Positions 46,652 through 56,421 are shown, numbered from the stretch's first letter. The stretch is 56,734 nt of DNA from Bacteroidales bacterium (GCA_017646685.1 JAGCLZ010000011.1:1-56734); one strand, 5' to 3'. Translations and numbers: made by a program. Notes: generated from the sequence alone by a model not told the origin.

Positions 46652-46817
46652 ATCACGAGGGCGATTTATCTACATCACGTACTAGTCGGTTCTGCATCAC
46701 GAGGGAATTTCATCTACATCACGAGTGATTTTTTTTGAGATGGTATAGCATCCTACAATTGACGGTATACCATTATGCTCATAATACCCTACCATGAAGC
46801 AATTGGTAATAGGGTAT
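46652..46817 (+). repeat. Dispersed intergenic repeat element, copy 3
   Basis: Four 22-bp units start at 46652, 46674, 46696 and 46718 with cores ATCACGAGG, ATCACGTAC, ATCACGAGG and ATCACGAGT, the last running into T8. The spacer contains AATTGACGGTATACC, and the hairpin at 46784-46817 has arms ATACCCTACC and GGTAATAGGGTAT. Same order and spacing as copy 1 at 9538. It lies in the 457-bp gap between cvpA and the coiled-coil gene. Confidence 0.8.
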
Positions 46818-46910
46818 AAAAAAGTGGCAAATACCGGCGAAAAAAAAGATAGTGCCACTGCTATATAATGTCACTATCTTAGATTGTATTATCTTATTTT
46901 TGTGGATTAT

Positions 46911-47420
46911 TTATCCTTCGTTCTCTACCCTGTTTTCTTTTGCTTCTTGCACATAGTCTTTAAGCGTTCCTATAAGTAGGTTTCCGGTACGCTCTATTGG
47001 TTGATAGAATAAGCTTTGCTCGCGTGTTTTGTCGGTAATTATCACTTTGTCGAAGTCAATAAGTACCACGTAGTACATCACCACACTAAGCATACACACA
47101 CATTTGAGCAACCCAAATACCGAACCCAATATATTGTTCATTATTCCCATTTTCATCATTTTCATCAACCCTTCGATACATTTGCCCAAAAACAACGACA
47201 AAAGATACACGGCTATAAAAGTAACAAAGAATGCCACAAGTATTGAATACTCGCCTTCGATACCAATAAGTGTACTTACGTATTTAGAGAATTTTATTGA
47301 ACAATATATTCCTACTACAAGTCCTACCAAAGAGCTAAGCTCGAATATAAGTCCTTTTCTGAACCCTTTGTAGATGAACCACGCCATAGGAATGGCCAAT
47401 ACTATATCCAACCAATACAT
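46911..47420 (-). CDS. CvpA family membrane protein
   Basis: A 169-residue inner-membrane protein with four hydrophobic segments (WLDIVLAIPMAWFIYKGFRKGLIFELSSLVGLVVGIY, VAFFVTFIAVYLLSLFLGKCIEGL, NNILGSVFGLLKCVCMLSVVMYYVV). The start YWLDIVLAI and the GxxxGLxxE turn are typical of CvpA (colicin V production) proteins, whose role in the envelope is ill defined. It is the last gene of an asd-rpe-cvpA unit, 31 bp after rpe. Confidence 0.85.
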   Translation of the reverse strand: MYWLDIVLAIPMAWFIYKGFRKGLIFELSSLVGLVVGIYCSIKFSKYVSTLIGIEGEYSILVAFFVTFIAVYLLSLFLGKCIEGLMKMMKMGIMNNILGSVFGLLKCVCMLSVVMYYVVLIDFDKVIITDKTREQSLFYQPIERTGNLLIGTLKDYVQEAKENRVENEG

Positions 47421-47451
47421 ACCTATATCCTACTTATTCTGTTATGCTTAT

Positions 47452-48111
47452 CTATAATCCCTTTATTTTGCGTATGGCATCCATGGGGTTGGCCGAGCCA
47501 AATACTGCACTGCCGGCTACAAGCACATCGGCACCGGTAGAGTACAGTTTTTGTGCGTTATCAATGCATACCCCCCCATCTATCTCTATCAAGCACGATG
47601 GATTCTTGCGCTGACGCATAGAGTCTAACTGCTCTATCTTACTGTAGGTATTTTCGATATACTTCTGTCCGCCAAATCCGGGGTTTACACTCATTAGTAG
47701 CACCAAGTCGCAATCTTGTATAATATCTTCCAGTAGAGCCACTGGTGTATGTGGGTTAAGTACCGCTCCGGCTTTCATTCCACTTTCTTTGATATGAGCT
47801 ATGGTGCGATGTAGATGTGTACAAGCCTCATAATGAACGGTAAGAATATCGGCACCTACTTGTTTAAAACTGTCGATATACCTATCAGGATCTACTATCA
47901 TCAGGTGTACATCCAAAGGCTTTTGGGCATATTTCTTTATAAACTTTATCACCGGCTGACCGAAAGATATGTTTGGAACAAACATACCGTCCATCACATC
48001 CACATGAAACCAATCGGCTTCGCTGGCATTCACCATCTCTATGTCGCGTTGCAGGTTGGCAAAATCGGCCGATAGCAACGACGGCGAAATCATTTTACTC
48101 TTCTGATTCAT
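47452..48111 (-). CDS. rpe: Ribulose-phosphate 3-epimerase
   Basis: A 219-residue TIM-barrel enzyme of the pentose phosphate pathway that interconverts ribulose 5-phosphate and xylulose 5-phosphate. Signatures are ISPSLLSADFANL, FHVDVMDGMFVPNISFG (metal-binding His and catalytic Asp), LDVHLMI, VNPGFGGQKYI and IEIDGGVCIDNA. The start may be ATG 48111 or the internal Met at 48093. It lies 16 bp after asd and 31 bp before cvpA. Confidence 0.96.
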   Translation of the reverse strand: MNQKSKMISPSLLSADFANLQRDIEMVNASEADWFHVDVMDGMFVPNISFGQPVIKFIKKYAQKPLDVHLMIVDPDRYIDSFKQVGADILTVHYEACTHLHRTIAHIKESGMKAGAVLNPHTPVALLEDIIQDCDLVLLMSVNPGFGGQKYIENTYSKIEQLDSMRQRKNPSCLIEIDGGVCIDNAQKLYSTGADVLVAGSAVFGSANPMDAIRKIKGL

Positions 48112-48127
48112 TTATGTAGTATTCTTT

Positions 48128-49120
48128 TTATTGTCTGTTTATCAAATGTTGCATTATCTGTACGGCGTTGGTAGCGGCACCCTTTCGTATATTGTCGCTT
48201 ACCACCCAAATGTTTAGCGATTTTGGTTGCGAAGCATCGCGGCGTATGCGACCTACAAACACTTCGTCTTTGCCTTTGGCGTAAAGAGGCATTGGATACA
48301 CGTTGTTCTGCACATCGTCGAGCACTGTTACCCCTTCGGTATTGCGCAATGTTTCAAACACATCGGCTATATCATAATCGTTGGCAAACTCGATGTTTAT
48401 ACTTTCGCTATGCCCTCCCATTACCGGCACACGCACCACTGTGGCTGTTATAGCTATAGCATCGTCGGCCAATATCTTGCGTGTTTCATCTACCAGTTTC
48501 TGCTCCTCTGTGGTATAGCCGTCGGCTTGAAAATCGCCCCCATGGGGAAACAAGTTTCTATGTATAGGATAGGGATATACCATATCGATGTTTTCCGTCC
48601 CTTGCTCCTCTCCTTCCATTTGGCGAATGGCTTTCACTCCCGTACCTGTAACACTCTGATAGGTGGATATTACCAAACGTTTTATGGTGTAACGAAGGTG
48701 TAGTTGCGATAGTGCTAATACCATCTGTATGGTGCTACAATTGGGGTTGGCAATAAGCCTATCGGTATCTTTCACTGCCGAAAAGTTCACCTCCGGAACT
48801 ACCAGTGGCACCTCGGCATCTTTACGCCAAGCCGAACTATTGTCTATAACCGTTGTACCTACTTCCACAAAACGCTTGGCATAGGTGCGTGATGTGGTGG
48901 CACCTGCCGAAAACAGTGCATAATCAGGTTTTTGAGCTATAGCATCATCAACCGACACTACGGTAAGTTTACGCCCTGCAAAGTCTATCTCTTTACCCAC
49001 CGACTTTTCGGATGCAGCTACCACAATTTCATAGCCTGATGCTCCAAAACCTCGTTCGTTCAAAACCTTCAACATCTCGCTTCCAACCAATCCGGTGGCT
49101 CCTACTACTGCTATTTTCAT
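48128..49120 (-). CDS. asd: Aspartate-semialdehyde dehydrogenase
   Basis: A 330-residue NADP-dependent enzyme that makes aspartate semialdehyde for lysine/diaminopimelate, threonine and methionine. The start is ATG 49120 (MKIAVVGATGLVGSEML), not the in-frame ATG five codons upstream. Signatures are the N-terminal Rossmann GATGLVG, FSAGATTSRTYA, DNSSAWRKD, VPEVN, the active-site Cys in IANPNCSTIQM, and the catalytic His in RVPVMGGHSES. Transcribed with rpe and cvpA. Confidence 0.96.
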   Translation of the reverse strand: MKIAVVGATGLVGSEMLKVLNERGFGASGYEIVVAASEKSVGKEIDFAGRKLTVVSVDDAIAQKPDYALFSAGATTSRTYAKRFVEVGTTVIDNSSAWRKDAEVPLVVPEVNFSAVKDTDRLIANPNCSTIQMVLALSQLHLRYTIKRLVISTYQSVTGTGVKAIRQMEGEEQGTENIDMVYPYPIHRNLFPHGGDFQADGYTTEEQKLVDETRKILADDAIAITATVVRVPVMGGHSESINIEFANDYDIADVFETLRNTEGVTVLDDVQNNVYPMPLYAKGKDEVFVGRIRRDASQPKSLNIWVVSDNIRKGAATNAVQIMQHLINRQ

Positions 49121-49200
49121 GTTTGTATTATTCAAAATGTATGTCTATATATATAGTGTACAATATCTATTGCCGATTGCACAGCTATCGGAAATCGTTG

Positions 49201-49208
49201 CAAAGGTA
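49201..49208 (-). promoter_or_regulatory. asd operon promoter -7 box
   Basis: TACCTTTG on the minus strand, 80 bp upstream of asd. No good -33 match. The 608-bp gap 49121-49728 between divergent genes shows no other supported feature. Confidence 0.5.
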
Positions 49209-49728
49209 CGCTTTTTTTTGCAATCGGACATCATTGTAGCAAAAGTTTTTCTTTTGGGCATTTTGACCTACGCTAGGCATACACATGAGGTACCAGCCGG
49301 ATAACATCAATAGAATTTTGTGGTGTATAACAACTTTGCTATATATGGCTAATTTTGCCATCAACCGACAATAATGTTTCATCCGGATAGGCACTTGTTT
49401 TGTTAGATATATATATTTTTTTATTGCGAAGTACGACCATTGGAATAATCAAGCACATCCGTTTGAAAGTCAGTACACATCCATTTGCTTCTCAAACCTC
49501 CATTAATATTAGCTTACACCCCATAGTTTCGCATACCCAAACGCCTGCACTTTTGCCTACCAAGTATAAGGGTTTGCGAGTGGCAAACCACAAAAGTATG
49601 GTGGCTAATTATGTTATTTGGTAAAAGTATTTTGTTAAAACGCAATGACTGAGGCAATAAATATAACTACACAACGTTACAAAAAAATCATAATAAACAA
49701 AATTAAGTATTAATTAAAACCACAAAAA

Positions 49729-50496
49729 ATGAAGAAGACCTTTAGAAAGATTGCATGCTTGATAGCGATAGCAGCAACAACGATGGGTGCCGCCATGGCA
49801 CAAGAAGCAAAACCTGCAACTGCCGGCAACAAGAAGCTCGAATTTTCGGTACACCTTGGAGGCTCGATACCAATGGGTGGGTTTGAAACGTGCGACAAAG
49901 AATTACCTCCTTTTATGGTGCTTGGTCATAACAATTATGCACAAGCTAATATGGGTTTAAACTTGGGTGGTAAAATGAAGTACAACATTTCGCCGAACAA
50001 CAGATTTGGCTTTATGGCTACTATTGACCTATTTTATAATTCAGCTTTTAGCTATGCGAAAGATTACAAGGATATAGAAGATATTCCAAGCTACATCAAT
50101 ATTCCGCTGATGCTTGGCATAAACTACGACTACAATATAACCACCGATTTGAGTATCTGGGGCGAAGCCGGTGTAGGAGCAAATCTTAGAATAATCACGC
50201 CTTGGACAGGCAAAGGTCGTACCGGCAGCAATGATTATCTTGCTTCGGAAGAATTAGCCTATGAATATAAGTACGATAATGCCATAACTTTGGCTGCACA
50301 AGTAGGCATAGGTGCAAAGTTGATGGATAAATTCAGTCTTGGTATTCACTACTATTATTTGGGATATGATGTAGTAAATGGAACTGTCAATTACGAAACC
50401 AATCATACCGAAGGGATTGAAGTTAAGAAGTCAGTTTTCAAAGGAATTATTGTCAATACCTCAATGCTTGTAGTACGCATGGGCTACCACTTCTAA
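49729..50496 (+). CDS. Outer-membrane beta-barrel protein (paralogue of the gene at 3-752)
   Basis: A 255-residue exported protein with signal peptide MKKTFRKIACLIAIAATTMGAAMAQ. The mature part (KLEFSVHLGGSIPMGG..., MGLNLGGKMKYNI, FGFMATIDLFYNSAF, INIPLMLGINYDYNITTDLSIWGEAGVGANLRIITPW, FSLGIHYYYLG) ends in MLVVRMGYHF, a barrel ending in Phe. It aligns along its length with the truncated gene at the window start and lets that gene's missing N-terminus be inferred. Function unknown; a porin-like barrel is likely. A strong terminator follows. Confidence 0.85.
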   Translation: MKKTFRKIACLIAIAATTMGAAMAQEAKPATAGNKKLEFSVHLGGSIPMGGFETCDKELPPFMVLGHNNYAQANMGLNLGGKMKYNISPNNRFGFMATIDLFYNSAFSYAKDYKDIEDIPSYINIPLMLGINYDYNITTDLSIWGEAGVGANLRIITPWTGKGRTGSNDYLASEELAYEYKYDNAITLAAQVGIGAKLMDKFSLGIHYYYLGYDVVNGTVNYETNHTEGIEVKKSVFKGIIVNTSMLVVRMGYHF

Positions 50497-50517
50497 AACA
50501 GAAGTTTATATATAAAT

Positions 50518-50546
50518 AAAGCGAAGCAACAAGTTTGCTTCGCTTT
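50518..50546. terminator. Bidirectional terminator
   Basis: Perfect 12-bp stem AAAGCGAAGCAA / TTGCTTCGCTTT with a 5-nt loop and A/T runs on both sides, between the convergent barrel gene and pyrC. Confidence 0.85.
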
Positions 50547-50585
50547 ATTTGTATATATTTATGTATAATAGTGTATTCTTAGCCG

Positions 50586-51929
50586 TTAGTTTGTGAATGA
50601 CAATGCCATACCCTTAGTGGTATTTATCACCTTGCCATCGCTATATACTAGGTTGCCGTTTACAAAGGTTTTCACTATCTTGTTGGCAAATACATATCCT
50701 TCCATTGGCGACCATCCGCATTTGTACAACAGCGAAGGTTTATCCACTAGTGTAGTTTCGTTGGGATTTACCAACACCAAATCGGCACTATAGCCTTTGC
50801 GAATAAAGCCACGGCCTTCTATTCCAAATAATGTGGCAGGGTTGTGCGACATCTTTTCCACCACAGCCTCAAGCGATATTTTGCCTTGCCTTGAAAGTTC
50901 CAACATCGTAAGTAGCGAATGCTGTATGGATGGCATTCCCGACACCGATTGGAAATACGGACGTTCTTTCTCATCAATAAGGTGCGGAGCATGATCGGTA
51001 GCTACTGTGTCTATCCTACCCTCCTTCAAGGCTTGCAGCAAGGCATCACGATCGGTAGCCGACTTGATAGATGGGTTGCAACGTATCTTGTTGCCCTGTG
51101 TAGCATAGTCCCCATCCGAAAACCATAGATGATTGGGCGATACTTCGGCAGTTATATTCTTGCCATCTACTCCGCCTATGGATAGCAACTCCAGCTCCTT
51201 GCCGGTGGAAAGGTGAGCCAGATGGAAGCGAGTGTTGAACTTACGAGCCAGCTCCACAGCCTTTTTGGACGAGCGGTAGCAGGCTTCCACATCTCGTATC
51301 ATGGCATGAACTGATGCCGGTGCATCATCGCCATACATATCCTTGTAACGTTGGGTGTTGGCCACTATAGTATCTTCGTCCTCGCAGTGGGCTACTATAA
51401 GTTTCGATGCTTCGGCAAACAGCCTATCTAGCACAGCATCGTTATTTACCAGCATATTGCCTGTCGATGAGCCAAGAAATAGCTTTATGGCAGCATATTC
51501 GGCCTTGTCTATTGCCAGTAGTTCATCTATATTATCGTTGGTGGCACCAAGCATAAAGCCATAGTTTACCACCGATTTTTGGGCAGCCATCTGTTTCTTA
51601 TCGTCAAGCAGTTGACGGGTGGTAGTTTGCGGTTTGGTATTGGGCATATCCACCACCGATGTTACACCCCCAGCCACAGCAGCAGAGCTTTCGGTAGCGA
51701 AGTCGGCCTTATGGGTTAGCCCCGGATCGCGAAAATGCACATGTGTGTCTATCACTCCCGGTAGCATATAGCAGCCATCGGCATCTATCACCGTCGTAGT
51801 GTCGGCTGCTTGTATATGGTCCGATATTTGGGTTATTATTCCATTTTCTATCATTACCGATGCTACACGTCTGTCACCTTCGTTCACTATGGTAGCGTTA
51901 TGTATAATATATGTTGCGTTTTCCATCAT
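50586..51929 (-). CDS. pyrC: Dihydroorotase
   Basis: A 447-residue amidohydrolase that closes carbamoyl aspartate to dihydroorotate in pyrimidine synthesis. It has the zinc motif PGVIDTHVHFRDPG, the substrate region MPNTKPQT, KLFLGSSTGNML with the carboxylated-Lys region, VAHCEDED, FHLAHLST and the catalytic Asp in VATDHAPH. The start may be the first or second of two adjacent ATGs (51929 or 51926). The GH2-like gene lies 16 bp upstream in the same direction. Confidence 0.94.
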   Translation of the reverse strand: MMENATYIIHNATIVNEGDRRVASVMIENGIITQISDHIQAADTTTVIDADGCYMLPGVIDTHVHFRDPGLTHKADFATESSAAVAGGVTSVVDMPNTKPQTTTRQLLDDKKQMAAQKSVVNYGFMLGATNDNIDELLAIDKAEYAAIKLFLGSSTGNMLVNNDAVLDRLFAEASKLIVAHCEDEDTIVANTQRYKDMYGDDAPASVHAMIRDVEACYRSSKKAVELARKFNTRFHLAHLSTGKELELLSIGGVDGKNITAEVSPNHLWFSDGDYATQGNKIRCNPSIKSATDRDALLQALKEGRIDTVATDHAPHLIDEKERPYFQSVSGMPSIQHSLLTMLELSRQGKISLEAVVEKMSHNPATLFGIEGRGFIRKGYSADLVLVNPNETTLVDKPSLLYKCGWSPMEGYVFANKIVKTFVNGNLVYSDGKVINTTKGMALSFTN

Positions 51930-51945
51930 TGTTTGTTATATTTTT

Positions 51946-54900
51946 TTAGTTTTGAATCTGTATCTCATCTATCATTATCCATGGTCTTAACCCTTTGGCT
52001 TGGTGCCATGCCGGTATGCGACCTATGGAGCGTGCCACTATCTTGATATATTTCACACCCGTTTTGTTGACCGGCACAGCCGAGTGTACCACCTGCGAAA
52101 CATTCTCTTTCTCATTTTCGGCATCAAATTGGTAATTAGATGATTGGTAAGGTTCGGAGTAGTTTACGCTGTCTGCCGAACAATATACCTCAATAGCTTT
52201 TGGAGCAAACGCCCAATTTTCGGGGTCGTGGGCAAAGGTTAGCATCACATTCTTCAGATCTATTGGACGCACAAGTTTTACCACAGCCACAACGTCGGAA
52301 CCCGAAAATCCCAACCATCCTTTCTCCAAGTCGGCAGTATTGCCAAACTCGCCGTCAAACAATATTGTTTCCATATTCTTATTGTATGGGGTATTGGGGC
52401 GGTTCTCGAAAGCTACCGATTCTATAAAGTTGTAGGTAAACACCTCTTCGGCCACTAGCGATGGGGTAACACCTTTTTTAAAGGCACGTGCCTTTACGGT
52501 GGTAGATTTTTCTATCACAAAGGGTTTCTTGTACAGCATAGACTTCGGCGTAGGCTCTGTGCCATCCAGGGTGTAGCGTATCTCGGCTTTGTCGGCCGAG
52601 GTAAGCGTTATGGTCATTGGAGCATCAAAACGTTTCAAGCTCTTAGCTATCTGCGGCATCGATAGTATGTTGCTTTCCACCGTTGGCAGCTGTATCATTC
52701 TAAAATCAAATGGGCTGTGGTTTGTTTTTTCGTAGGCCAAGAAGCGCACCTTGAAACCATATTTCTTATCGTTAAGCACATTTTTGCTATCAATAGGTAT
52801 TACCTTGCCATTGCCTAGGGCTGCATTTCTATAATCGAAATGTACCTCCCAATTGCCGTTGGACGTATTATTGATATTTGACTGCACACTGAAATCGAAT
52901 GTACTATCCAAAGCATCGAAAAATATTCCTACATTGTCGTTTTCCAAACACATCCATCGGGTATCGGTGTGATTGCCGCTCTCTTGGGCTGTTTCGTAAG
53001 CATACGATAGGTCGGACGTGCTACTCTTGTATGTACCATAGCGGCCCGAGGCTTTCCTATCCATATATGTCTCGCCCGAAAGGCCAAACCACTGTGCCGC
53101 AGAGAAACTCTTTGGCACTTCAAACATCATCCCTACTCGAGGCACATTATTTACCAACTCCGACACCATAATCTCATTGTCTATTATTACATCGCCGGTA
53201 CAGTATATTATTATCGTTTGTACAACATCAAATAACTTTTCATTTCTATGATTCCTATAAGACGATACCACATCTATATTTACCGTATACTTATCGTTCT
53301 GCTTATAATCCACCGTCGATAGTGTCCTTGTCAGTTTGTCCAAACCTATGTTTTCCCAATAGTTGGCAACATTGTTATCAGCCATATCTTTGTTTGTAGG
53401 TTCTCTCCAAAAACTCATTGTCGGAACCGATGCCAACACCTTTTCACCCTTGCAAGTAAGCGATGTTATCTGGCCGGTTTTAAGGTCAAAAACTATTGTT
53501 ACCTCATCGTTATATACCTTTAGTTTGCTATTGTCGTTTTCTATTTTCAGCTCTTCCACCTCTATGGTCTCCACCTTCTCGCTACTTTGCTCGTCGAGGT
53601 ATAGCTCGGTTTTCTCGTAAGGTTTCAGTTCCTGCTTTCTAAAAGTGGGCATATCCAACGCAAACTCCGCAAAGTCGTATTCATATCCACGCTTGTAGGC
53701 TTTGTTTTCCTTGGGTTGTTTCAAGGTAAATCGTATAAAATACTCTTCGCCGGCATATGCTTTCAGTTTAGGTATCTGAAGTTCAAACATCGTTGTTTCG
53801 CCCGGCTTGGTAGCCACAGGTATATCGCCCGATATCACCATGGGTTTGAGGTTGGAGAATATGGTATATTCAAATCTAAATTCTTTCAGTGTCTTATAGT
53901 CGTGATTGTTTGTTACCTTAAAGCGGCCTTTGGCCTTGTCTACCACCTCTACCTCTATACAGCCATACATCTTCTTTATCTCGGCAAGGTAAGGTTTGGC
54001 CACACCCCTACTGTCTATAACACCATGCAGCTTTATATCCTTTTGGCTTTCCCAATCATATAGTTCCATCTCGTTCCAGTAGGATATAAATCCACCGCCA
54101 AGCATAGCCGACGTTCTCATCTGTTTCCACATATTGCCGGTGCTGCCAAAGCTGTTACCTTGTGTATAACCATATTCGCTCATAATCAAACCCTGCAACT
54201 GCTTCTTTTGCGAGAAAGCAAGCAAATCATTGGCCGACTTATGTTTGGCAAACACAAAATCGGTATTGCTGCCGGTTTCGGTACCGGGATATACCACCGG
54301 ACGCATATCATCCTTTTGATGCAAAAAGCGATACACATCTTCAAAACATATACCATTCTCGTTGGCATCGCCTATACACCATGCTATTACCGAAGGATGA
54401 TTCTTGTCGCGCTCATACATGTTTCTGGCCCGTGCCACAAAGGCAGCAGACATATCCTTGTTGGTCGACAATGTTTTATCCAAATGGCATGGGTGCAAAT
54501 TAGCTTCGTCAAACACATATATGCCATATTCGTCACATAGGTCGTAGAAGTATGGATGTTGCGGAGCGTAGGCCACCCTTACAGCATTTATATTATTGGC
54601 TTTCATCAGCTCCAGTTCCTTACGCATAGCTTCGGGAGTTGGAAAGTTGTTGTCCGTAACCATTTCGCCACGTACCACTCCGCGTATAGTGGTAGGGTTG
54701 CCGTTTATCTTTAGCACACCTCCTGTATAATCTACATTTCTAAATCCCACCCTACAGCCAAGGGTTTCTATCGTAGTCATTGTTTTATCTTTGAGCCGTA
54801 GCACCAATGTGTATAGATAAGGATTGTATTCCGACCATGGTTCCACATTGGCAAACACACCGCTTATCTCCATATCCACAGCCGAACGCTTCTGAAATTC

Positions 54901-55770
54901 GGCCCATTTGCCATAGCGGTCCACCTCCTTGCCTCGAGCGTCGAGCAAGATGGCTTCTACATAGTACTCGCCTTTGCGTTTCTTGTTTTCAAGACTTACA
55001 TTGAGCTTCATAGAACCCGAGCGGCTACGTGGCTGATAGTCGCATACCACCCCGTAGTCGCTAATATTGGCCGATGGTTTGCTGTATAAAAACACATCAC
55101 GTTCTATGCCGTTGAACGACTTTGGCAACTTTTCTTCCAACAGCGAACCTTCCGAATTGCTTTCTACCTGTATGATTATATTGTTCTTATCACCATCTTT
55201 CCATTTCAGGCAAGCCGTTATGTCGAAATCCGATGGCGTTTTGCTATCTTCGCTATAGCCCACATATATTCCATTGACCCATATGGAGTAGGCCGACTTG
55301 GCAGCCCCTATCTGAACATACACCGTTTGCCCCTCCCAATCGATAGGCAACGATATTTCGCGATAGTACAACCCCACATAGTTGTCCACCGAAGCGATGC
55401 TAAGCATATTTTTTATTGCCGGAGCTACAACCTTCTTTCCTTCCACAATCCAATTGCCCGGAACATTCATCCTACCCCATTTAGAAAAGTTGAGTAGCGA
55501 GGTATCTTCAATGTTTTTGCGTTCCAACACCTTGTTGCCCTTATGGAGTTTAAACAGCCACTCACCGTTGAGGGAGGCATAGGCCGAGGACTTTTTATAA
55601 TCCAATTTAGATATATCCTTTTCATTGTCGTATGGCACCACATTTACACGCGGATAATATTTATTTTCTTCAAATGTAGTGTAGCCACCCAACTCCTCAT
55701 CGTCCTGCGAATGCACATTAGGCACAAGCCACAATAGCAATATAAGTATAAACAAGCGTTTTAGTATCAT
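51946..55770 (-). CDS. GH2 beta-galactosidase-like protein with degenerate active site
   Basis: A 1274-residue exported protein (MILKRLFILILLLWLVPNVHSQ). It follows LacZ order: sugar-binding jelly roll (about 60-220), Ig-like domain, TIM barrel (about 335-620), a second Ig-like domain and the large LacZ C-terminal domain. Then come a short chitobiase-type module (IRYTLDGTEPTPKS) and a discoidin-like tail. In the barrel, LacZ GNESG is replaced by GDANE, so the acid/base Glu461 position is Ala. EYAHAMGNS is EYGYTQGNS, keeping the nucleophile Glu but not His540. DEANIETHG is DEANLHPCH, losing the metal ligands Glu416 and His418. Hydrolysis of galactosides is therefore doubtful. A substrate-binding or altered role is possible. 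Confidence 0.88.
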   Translation of the reverse strand: MILKRLFILILLLWLVPNVHSQDDEELGGYTTFEENKYYPRVNVVPYDNEKDISKLDYKKSSAYASLNGEWLFKLHKGNKVLERKNIEDTSLLNFSKWGRMNVPGNWIVEGKKVVAPAIKNMLSIASVDNYVGLYYREISLPIDWEGQTVYVQIGAAKSAYSIWVNGIYVGYSEDSKTPSDFDITACLKWKDGDKNNIIIQVESNSEGSLLEEKLPKSFNGIERDVFLYSKPSANISDYGVVCDYQPRSRSGSMKLNVSLENKKRKGEYYVEAILLDARGKEVDRYGKWAEFQKRSAVDMEISGVFANVEPWSEYNPYLYTLVLRLKDKTMTTIETLGCRVGFRNVDYTGGVLKINGNPTTIRGVVRGEMVTDNNFPTPEAMRKELELMKANNINAVRVAYAPQHPYFYDLCDEYGIYVFDEANLHPCHLDKTLSTNKDMSAAFVARARNMYERDKNHPSVIAWCIGDANENGICFEDVYRFLHQKDDMRPVVYPGTETGSNTDFVFAKHKSANDLLAFSQKKQLQGLIMSEYGYTQGNSFGSTGNMWKQMRTSAMLGGGFISYWNEMELYDWESQKDIKLHGVIDSRGVAKPYLAEIKKMYGCIEVEVVDKAKGRFKVTNNHDYKTLKEFRFEYTIFSNLKPMVISGDIPVATKPGETTMFELQIPKLKAYAGEEYFIRFTLKQPKENKAYKRGYEYDFAEFALDMPTFRKQELKPYEKTELYLDEQSSEKVETIEVEELKIENDNSKLKVYNDEVTIVFDLKTGQITSLTCKGEKVLASVPTMSFWREPTNKDMADNNVANYWENIGLDKLTRTLSTVDYKQNDKYTVNIDVVSSYRNHRNEKLFDVVQTIIIYCTGDVIIDNEIMVSELVNNVPRVGMMFEVPKSFSAAQWFGLSGETYMDRKASGRYGTYKSSTSDLSYAYETAQESGNHTDTRWMCLENDNVGIFFDALDSTFDFSVQSNINNTSNGNWEVHFDYRNAALGNGKVIPIDSKNVLNDKKYGFKVRFLAYEKTNHSPFDFRMIQLPTVESNILSMPQIAKSLKRFDAPMTITLTSADKAEIRYTLDGTEPTPKSMLYKKPFVIEKSTTVKARAFKKGVTPSLVAEEVFTYNFIESVAFENRPNTPYNKNMETILFDGEFGNTADLEKGWLGFSGSDVVAVVKLVRPIDLKNVMLTFAHDPENWAFAPKAIEVYCSADSVNYSEPYQSSNYQFDAENEKENVSQVVHSAVPVNKTGVKYIKIVARSIGRIPAWHQAKGLRPWIMIDEIQIQN

Positions 55771-56022
55771 CGTATTCTATGTTTACAAAAAAAATCTTTC
55801 GGTAATAGATAACTACATTTGTTGATTTTTATTGTACGAAGAATAAGTTCAAGCATTAACCCAACCTTTGTCATATCCCTATCTTTTAGCTCTTAGGCTC
55901 GTTCATATCATTTCTATTACGATAAAGTCTGCTATATATTGCGATGCATTGTTTCTATTTTTAGATGGCGATTTCGTTATTTGAGGGCAAATTTATAGGG
56001 GCGAATGCGATTAGCCCCTACA

Positions 56023-56421
56023 TTATCGCTCTATCACACACCGCTTGTCGATGCGGTATTTCAAATTCTTCAACGCCTTTTTTATCTCTATCGATGGCTT
56101 ATAAATAATGTGTGACTTTTTGATGGTTTTCAGATTTATATCTTTCAAATCTTCCACGGCAGTGGCATGCATCGATGGCTCGAGACAGCCCAGTTTGCCA
56201 AGCTCGATGCCACGACCTATTTGGAGATTTTCGATAACAACATCTTGCAATACCGACAATACAAAATCCACCTCCGAGCTATCCAGTGTGGTACGCTCGG
56301 CTATAAGGTCGCACATCTTTTCAAAGTTCAAACGTTCGGCTCCATAAAACGTTAGATAATACATTGGTTTTAACTCTCCATTCTTTGCAATCTTCTTTCT
56401 GAAAATACTTAATCTTACCAT
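56023..56421 (-). CDS. HU-like DNA-binding protein
   Basis: A 132-residue protein with an HU/IHF fold variant found in Bacteroidota: MVRLSIFRKKI...KPMYYLTFYGAERLNFEKMCDLIAERTTLDSSEVDFVLSVLQDVVIENLQIGRGIELGKLGCLEPSM. The LDSSEVDFVLSVLQDVVIENLQIGRGIELGKLG part is the HU helical hairpin and first strand. The C-terminus IIYKPSIEIKKALKNLKYRI is the usual end. It probably binds DNA in the nucleoid. No neighbour is close enough to form an operon. Confidence 0.85.
   Translation of the reverse strand: MVRLSIFRKKIAKNGELKPMYYLTFYGAERLNFEKMCDLIAERTTLDSSEVDFVLSVLQDVVIENLQIGRGIELGKLGCLEPSMHATAVEDLKDINLKTIKKSHIIYKPSIEIKKALKNLKYRIDKRCVIER

Noticed and set aside
49185..49394. Minus-strand frame of 69 codons upstream of asd
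   Set aside because: It overlaps the asd promoter -7 box and has no signal, domain or start context.
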